64,000 nucleotides of DNA from Enterobacteriaceae bacterium LSJC7 (GTDB taxonomy: Bacteria; Pseudomonadota; Gammaproteobacteria; Enterobacterales; Enterobacteriaceae), in NCBI GenBank assembly GCA_000302695.1, contig AMFN01000016.1, positions 1-64,000 of the forward strand, read 5' to 3'. The notes under the pieces are model-generated. The model saw only the letters and a list, made by a program, of their open reading frames with translations, had not been told where the DNA came from and made no database searches. Positions 59,869-64,000 of the stretch are shown here, piece by piece. Positions within the stretch are counted from its first letter, which is position 1, and each line of letters begins with the position of its first letter. Position numbers and translations under genes: made by a program.

Positions 59869-60454
59869 TGCGCATGGCTTCCATCAGCAGTTTGAGAGCC
59901 TGACCGCGATGAGACTGGCCGCGTTTTTCATCACGGGTCATTTCTGCGGCGGTTTTACCTTCAGACGGCACAAAGAATATTGGGTCATAACCAAAGCCGC
60001 CTTCGCCCGCCGCCGTGCGGGTGATTTCGCCTGCCCAGCTGCCGTGGCATACCAGCGGCGTAGGGTCGTCTGCGTGGCGCAGGTAGACCAGCACGCAGTG
60101 AAATTGCGCCCTGCGCTCGCCGTCTGGCACGTTCTCCAGCGCCGTAAGCAGTTTTTCCAGGTTCTGTTGGTCGCTGGCGTCAGCGCCTGCGTAGCGGGCA
60201 GAGTAAATCCCCGGTGCGCCGCCGAGGGCATCAACGGCAAGGCCTGAATCGTCGGCAATGGCGGGCAGGCCGGTGACCTGGGCCGCGTGGCGCGCTTTCA
60301 GAATGGCGTTTTCAATAAACGTAAGACCGGTTTCTTCGGCAGAATCGACACCGAGTTCGGTCTGGGCAACCACGTTGAGACCAAAGCCTTCCAGCAGGTC
60401 GGCGAGTTCACGCACTTTACCGGCGTTGCCGGTAGCAAGAACAACTTTTTGCAT
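59861..60454 (-). CDS. rdgB: dITP/XTP pyrophosphatase
   Basis: The 197-aa Ham1/RdgB protein removes non-canonical purine nucleotides. It has [40 protein letters not shown] and [10 protein letters not shown]. Cytosolic. Confidence 0.96.
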   Translation of the reverse strand: MQKVVLATGNAGKVRELADLLEGFGLNVVAQTELGVDSAEETGLTFIENAILKARHAAQVTGLPAIADDSGLAVDALGGAPGIYSARYAGADASDQQNLEKLLTALENVPDGERRAQFHCVLVYLRHADDPTPLVCHGSWAGEITRTAAGEGGFGYDPIFFVPSEGKTAAEMTRDEKRGQSHRGQALKLLMEAMRNG

Positions 60455-60508
60455 AACAAAATCCTGTTGGGTGAGACCAGTTCAGCGCCGCGGGCTGGGC
60501 GGCAGTTG

Positions 60509-60802
60509 TCAGGAGGCAATCAGTTCCGCGACGGGCGTCGGGATTTGCTGCGGATTGATGATTTTTACCTGTTTATGGCGGCCAAGTTCACCTTTTTCTA
60601 TCATGACCTGGCCTTTGGCAACGCGAAACTGTTTTGCCAGGAACTTCACCAGATGGGCGTTGGCCTGACCGTCTACCGGCGGCGCGGTAATGGCGACTTT
60701 GAGTTCGTCGCCATGAACCCCAACCAGTGCATCGCGGCTGGCTTTGGGCTGGATATAAAGCCGGAGCACCAGCCCGTCTGCCGTTTCACTCACTGCACTC
60801 AC
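60509..60802 (-). CDS. yggU: YggU, DUF167 family protein
   Basis: The 97-aa protein has [13 protein letters not shown] and [17 protein letters not shown] (DUF167). The GTG start at 60802 overlaps the yggT stop (GTGA); it corresponds to the MSAV start in E. coli. Confidence 0.93.
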   Translation of the reverse strand: MSAVSETADGLVLRLYIQPKASRDALVGVHGDELKVAITAPPVDGQANAHLVKFLAKQFRVAKGQVMIEKGELGRHKQVKIINPQQIPTPVAELIAS

Positions 60803-61353
60803 AGCAGATACCACAGCCCCGGAAACAGATCCATGCCGAGGTAGTTGAGCAGATACAGCACCAGAATCACGCCCATGCCGGAGAAATCGATACCGCCCAT
60901 CGCTGGCAGGACGCGGCGAATCGGCGCCATTAGCGGCTCGGTCATCTGCATCAGTACATAATCAAACGGACTACGGCCCTGGCTTACCCAGCTCATAATG
61001 GCGCGGATAATCACCATCCAGAAGATAAGCGTGCCGGCGGCTTTGAGCAGCGAGAGCAGGCCTACCAGCAGGTTCATTGGGTCAAGCGACAGGCTGCCGG
61101 TCTGAATCAGCAGCAAAATAGGGTATTTGAGCGTAGTGAGCACAAATGCCAGCAGCAGCGAGGCGCTGTCAATCGGCCCTATTGACGGGATTATCCGGCG
61201 CAGTGGCCCGATAATCGGCTGGGTGATTTTCACAATAAACTGTGAGAACGGATTGTAAAAGTCACAGCGCGACCACTGCATCCAGATGCGCAGCAGCAAC
61301 ACCATGACGTACAGGTCGATAAGCGTTTTGACCAGAAAAGTCAGGGTCAGCAT
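60799..61353 (-). CDS. yggT: YggT family inner-membrane protein
   Basis: The 184-aa protein has two YGGT repeats ([44 protein letters not shown]), each with hydrophobic segments. It is linked to osmotic stress and K+ uptake in the family. Operon with yggS. Confidence 0.93.
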   Translation of the reverse strand: MLTLTFLVKTLIDLYVMVLLLRIWMQWSRCDFYNPFSQFIVKITQPIIGPLRRIIPSIGPIDSASLLLAFVLTTLKYPILLLIQTGSLSLDPMNLLVGLLSLLKAAGTLIFWMVIIRAIMSWVSQGRSPFDYVLMQMTEPLMAPIRRVLPAMGGIDFSGMGVILVLYLLNYLGMDLFPGLWYLL

Positions 61354-61374
61354 GATGTTCCTCGGTTCTTATTG

Positions 61375-62082
61375 TTACAGGCGCGGCGGTGTGTTCCGCG
61401 CCCCGAAAATGGCGGTTCCAATGCGCACCATGGTGCTGCCTGCGGCAATCGCGGCGTCCATGTCATCAGTCATGCCCAGAGATAACGTATCCACCCCGGG
61501 ATAACGGGATTTCAGCCGTGTAAATGCTACAGCCATTTGGCTTGCGACGGCAAACTGGCGTTGCCAGTCGCTTTCTGGTGCCGGAATGGCCATCAGGCCG
61601 CGCAGACGTAAGCCTGGAAGTTCAACAACCTGGGCTGCCAGCGCATCCAGCTCTTCAGGCGCAATGCCCGACTTGCTGTGCTCATCGCTGATGTTTATCT
61701 GGATAAGCACGTTAAGCGGTGCCATCTCTGCCGGGCGCTGCTCGCTGAGCCGGGCCGCGATACGCAGGCGGTCGATGGTATGGCACCAGTCAAAGTGCTC
61801 GGCCACAAGGCGGCTTTTATTGGACTGCAACGGGCCGATAAAGTGCCACGCTAGCCCACTGACACCGGCCTTCGCGAAGTGTTGAATCTTCTCCACGCCT
61901 TCCTGAACATAGTTTTCACCAAAGGCCCGCTGGCCTGCGGCAATAGCTTCTTCGAGCGCGCTCGCAGGTTTGGTTTTGCTCACTGCAAGCAGAGTAACTT
62001 CTTCTGGAAGACGGCCGCAGCGCTGGGCTGCCGCTGAGATTTGACGCTGTATCTGCGCTATGTTGTGGGCAATGTCGCTCAT
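61375..62082 (-). CDS. yggS: YggS, PLP homeostasis protein
   Basis: The 235-aa alanine-racemase-fold protein has the PLP Lys in LAVSKTKP, FGENYVQEG, and the phosphate-binding SLGMTDDMDAAIAAGSTMVRIGTAIFG. It buffers pyridoxal phosphate. Divergent from yggR (19 bp apart). Confidence 0.95.
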   Translation of the reverse strand: MSDIAHNIAQIQRQISAAAQRCGRLPEEVTLLAVSKTKPASALEEAIAAGQRAFGENYVQEGVEKIQHFAKAGVSGLAWHFIGPLQSNKSRLVAEHFDWCHTIDRLRIAARLSEQRPAEMAPLNVLIQINISDEHSKSGIAPEELDALAAQVVELPGLRLRGLMAIPAPESDWQRQFAVASQMAVAFTRLKSRYPGVDTLSLGMTDDMDAAIAAGSTMVRIGTAIFGARNTPPRL

Positions 62083-62101
62083 TGATGCCGGAATGCCGTA
62101 A

Positions 62102-63097
62102 ATGGAAGAAATCGTGGCCCTTAGTGTAAAGCATTATGTCTCGGATCTACACCTGTGTACGGGGGAACCCGCACGTTGGCGCAGGCAAGGGAGCATTGAG
62201 GTGATTCCCGGTGAGGCGCCTGAGCCAGAACTGCTACTCCACGCCTGGCTGAGCCGGGCGCAGCGCACACAGTTTGATGCCAGCGGCCAGCTTGATTTTG
62301 CCGTGGTGCTCAGTGACGGGCAGCGCCTGCGCGCTAATGCGTTTCGCCAGCGGCAGGGGGTGTCTCTGGCGCTTCGGCTGTTGCCCGCCAGTCCACCGCA
62401 ACTGAGCCAGCTTGATGTACCGGCGCGGGTGCCAGCGTTGCTTGAAAGCGGCGGCGGCCTGCTGTTAGTGACTGGCGCTACCGGCAGTGGGAAGTCCACC
62501 ACGCTTGCGGCGATGGTGGACTTTATCAACCGGCATCACGCGCGCCATATTTTAACGCTTGAGGATCCCATTGAGTTTGTGCACACCTCGCGCCGTTCAC
62601 TGGTACAGCAGCGTGAGGTCGGGCAACACTGTGAGAGTTTTAGCGCAGGGCTGCGTGCTGCACTGCGTGAAGACCCTGATGTGATATTGCTGGGAGAGTT
62701 GCGCGATGAAAAGACCATGCGGCTCGCGCTTACTGCGGCAGAAACCGGGCACCTGGTGCTGGCGACATTGCACACTCGCGGTGCGCCACAGGCGGTAGAG
62801 CGTTTGCTGGACAGCTTCCCGGCTGCGGAGCAAAACCGGGTGCGTTCACAGCTTGCGAGTAGCCTGCGTGCGGTGCTGGCACAAAAGCTGGTGGCAGCGC
62901 GCGACGGTGGGCGCGTGGCGCTGTACGAAATCATGGTCAATACCCCAGCGGCAGCGAACCTGATTCGCGAGGGCAAGCTGCACCAGTTAGCGGGCGTGTT
63001 GCAGACCGGGCAGCACTGCGGAATGCAGACATTTGCACAAAGCCTTGAGCAGCGCAGACAGCAGGGCTGGGCAGGCGAAGAGTGTGGGGTAATCTAA
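62102..63097 (+). CDS. yggR: YggR, PilT-like ATPase
   Basis: The 331-aa type IV pilus retraction-family ATPase has Walker A GATGSGKST, an Asp box LTLEDPIE, Walker B VILLGELRD and a His box HLVLATLHTRG. In enterobacteria it lies apart from other pilus genes and its role is unclear. Confidence 0.93.
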   Translation: MEEIVALSVKHYVSDLHLCTGEPARWRRQGSIEVIPGEAPEPELLLHAWLSRAQRTQFDASGQLDFAVVLSDGQRLRANAFRQRQGVSLALRLLPASPPQLSQLDVPARVPALLESGGGLLLVTGATGSGKSTTLAAMVDFINRHHARHILTLEDPIEFVHTSRRSLVQQREVGQHCESFSAGLRAALREDPDVILLGELRDEKTMRLALTAAETGHLVLATLHTRGAPQAVERLLDSFPAAEQNRVRSQLASSLRAVLAQKLVAARDGGRVALYEIMVNTPAAANLIREGKLHQLAGVLQTGQHCGMQTFAQSLEQRRQQGWAGEECGVI

Positions 63098-63113
63098 GTG
63101 AGTTTTCTGCGCG

Positions 63114-63138
63114 TTTGTCATGGGTTTAATGACAAACG
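63114..63138. promoter_or_regulatory. Perfect inverted repeat upstream of the GNAT gene
   Basis: GTTTGTCAT and ATGACAAAC are separated by 7 bp, between yggR and the acetyltransferase. It could be an operator or a weak terminator; no T tail. Confidence 0.45.
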
Positions 63139-63189
63139 ATAACTGGCATAATTCGCCTCAACGCTGGCTTAAACGAGATAGTAAACCCG

Positions 63190-63633
63190 ATGTATCACAT
63201 TTGTAGCGCAACCGAGCGCGATTACGACGAGCTGACAGAAATCTGGGAAGATTCGGTCAGGGCGACGCACCACTTTCTTTCTGAAGACGATATTGCCGCG
63301 CTGCGCCCCCTGTTGCGCCAGTGCTATATGCCTGCTCTGGCGGTTTCAGTATGCCGCAACGCGCAGGGCGCAGCGCTTGGATTTATGGGTACTGGCGAAG
63401 GGCGGCTGGAAATGCTGTTTGTCGCCCCCGCGCACTTTGGCTGCGGTGTTGGCCGGGCGTTGGTCATGCAGGCGATTGCACATGCTGGCGTGCGTGAACT
63501 GGATGTGAACGAGCAAAATCCGGGGGCAAGTGCGTTTTACCAGCGCCTTGGTTTTGAGGTGGTGGGGCGCTCACCGCTTGATGGCGAAGGTCGCCCGTTC
63601 CCACTACTGCATATGCGGTTAAAGCAGCGTTAG
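63190..63633 (+). CDS. GNAT-family N-acetyltransferase (YjaB-like)
   Basis: The 147-aa protein has the acetyl-CoA motif FGCGVGRALV, DVNEQNPGASAFYQRLGFEVVGRS and SVRATHHFLSEDDI. It resembles E. coli YjaB, a lysine acetyltransferase; in E. coli that gene lies elsewhere, so this may be a paralogue. The substrate is unknown. Confidence 0.85.
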   Translation: MYHICSATERDYDELTEIWEDSVRATHHFLSEDDIAALRPLLRQCYMPALAVSVCRNAQGAALGFMGTGEGRLEMLFVAPAHFGCGVGRALVMQAIAHAGVRELDVNEQNPGASAFYQRLGFEVVGRSPLDGEGRPFPLLHMRLKQR

Positions 63634-63770
63634 GGTTTATGCATGATGTGCTGTATTGCGGCGACGTTAATCTGATATTTACCTCATCTGTCTTTACAAC
63701 GCGATGGTGAAATGGCTGTTTTAGACAGTGAGGCAAAACGGCAGGCGAGCAGGAGGGGGCGTTCGCTGTA

Positions 63771-63801
63771 AAGGTCGCCGCAAGGCGGCTCACCTTTACA
63801 C
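63771..63801 (-). terminator. Hairpin after ruvX
   Basis: GTAAAGG and CCTTTAC enclose a second GCCGC/GCGGC stem. It directly follows the minus-strand stop at 63802; there is no T tail. Confidence 0.45.
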
Positions 63802-64000
63802 TCAGGGATGGGTCTCAAACCAGCTTTCAAGAATGACCACCGCGGAGGCCGAGTCCACGCTGCCTTTATCCAGCGCGCGAAAACCACCACGGCTGAACAG
63901 GTCGGCGCGCGCTTCCACGGTGCTCAGTCGCTCGTCGTGCAGCAATACCTGCACGCCAAAGCGACCGTGCAGGCGGTTAGCAAATTTGCGTGCACGTGCG
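63802..64000 (-). CDS. ruvX: RuvX/YqgF (partial, C-terminal part)
   Basis: The last 65 codons of the RNase-H-fold YqgF family are present: [25 protein letters not shown], then VEARADLF and [13 protein letters not shown]. It takes part in pre-16S rRNA processing. The 5' part lies outside the window. Confidence 0.92.
   Translation of the reverse strand, partial: ARARKFANRLHGRFGVQVLLHDERLSTVEARADLFSRGGFRALDKGSVDSASAVVILESWFETHP

Overview
The window reads as an Enterobacteriaceae chromosome. The right third (about 51.3-64 kb) is a conserved backbone run: tRNA-Phe, speC, mltC, yggX, mutY, trmB, yggL, yggN, hemW, rdgB, yggU, yggT, yggS, yggR, a GNAT acetyltransferase and the end of ruvX (yqgF). 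Compared with my recollection of E. coli, nupG is missing between mltC and speC, and ansB/yggM are missing between yggN and hemW. I do not name a genus.

The left 10.4 kb is the 5' part of a very large minus-strand gene for a BapA-like surface adhesin. It has a Bap-type N-terminal domain followed by about 106-aa Ig-like repeats (318-bp period), and it runs off the left edge. As given it is broken: two in-frame GAA-to-TAA nonsense codons, an 8-bp deletion, and a patch at about 2.0-3.1 kb of chimeric repeat joints (228-bp and 111-bp tandem units). This is either real decay or assembly error in a repeat. Next comes an accessory zone (10.4-15 kb) with a small exported peptide, a 27-aa peptide whose start resembles a microcin leader, an AT-rich orphan gene, a stand-alone RibD-like deaminase and a broken copy of ardC.

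From 14,977 to 51,360 lies an integrated conjugative element of about 36.4 kb in the 3' end of tRNA-Phe. It is bounded by exact 23-bp direct repeats of the tRNA end and has a tyrosine integrase beside the tRNA. Its cargo end holds ardC (antirestriction), a SymE-like small protein and a complete contact-dependent inhibition locus (cdiB-cdiA-cdiI, with a relic of a second cdiA C-terminus). The transfer end holds a MOBC-type relaxase and coupling protein (mobC, mobB), a ribbon-helix-helix protein, a repeat-rich non-coding candidate oriT, and a VirB-type T4SS (virB1, virB2, a virB3-virB4 fusion, virB5, an Eex-like lipoprotein, virB6, a tiny virB7, virB8-virB11, Cag12-like and KikA/TrbM-like genes). 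A regulatory block follows (TraR/DksA-like, DUF2857, AlpA-like), then the integrase. A 14-bp copy of the att core at 30,170 falls exactly between the CDI cargo and the transfer module, suggesting that the element was assembled by accretion.

The element appears able to transfer itself. ArdC would protect incoming DNA, MobC/MobB would process and deliver it to the VirB channel, and the CDI locus would give carriers a contact-dependent advantage over non-carriers. An opposite-strand gene (36,142-37,140) sits inside the minus-strand virB operon, which is unusual.
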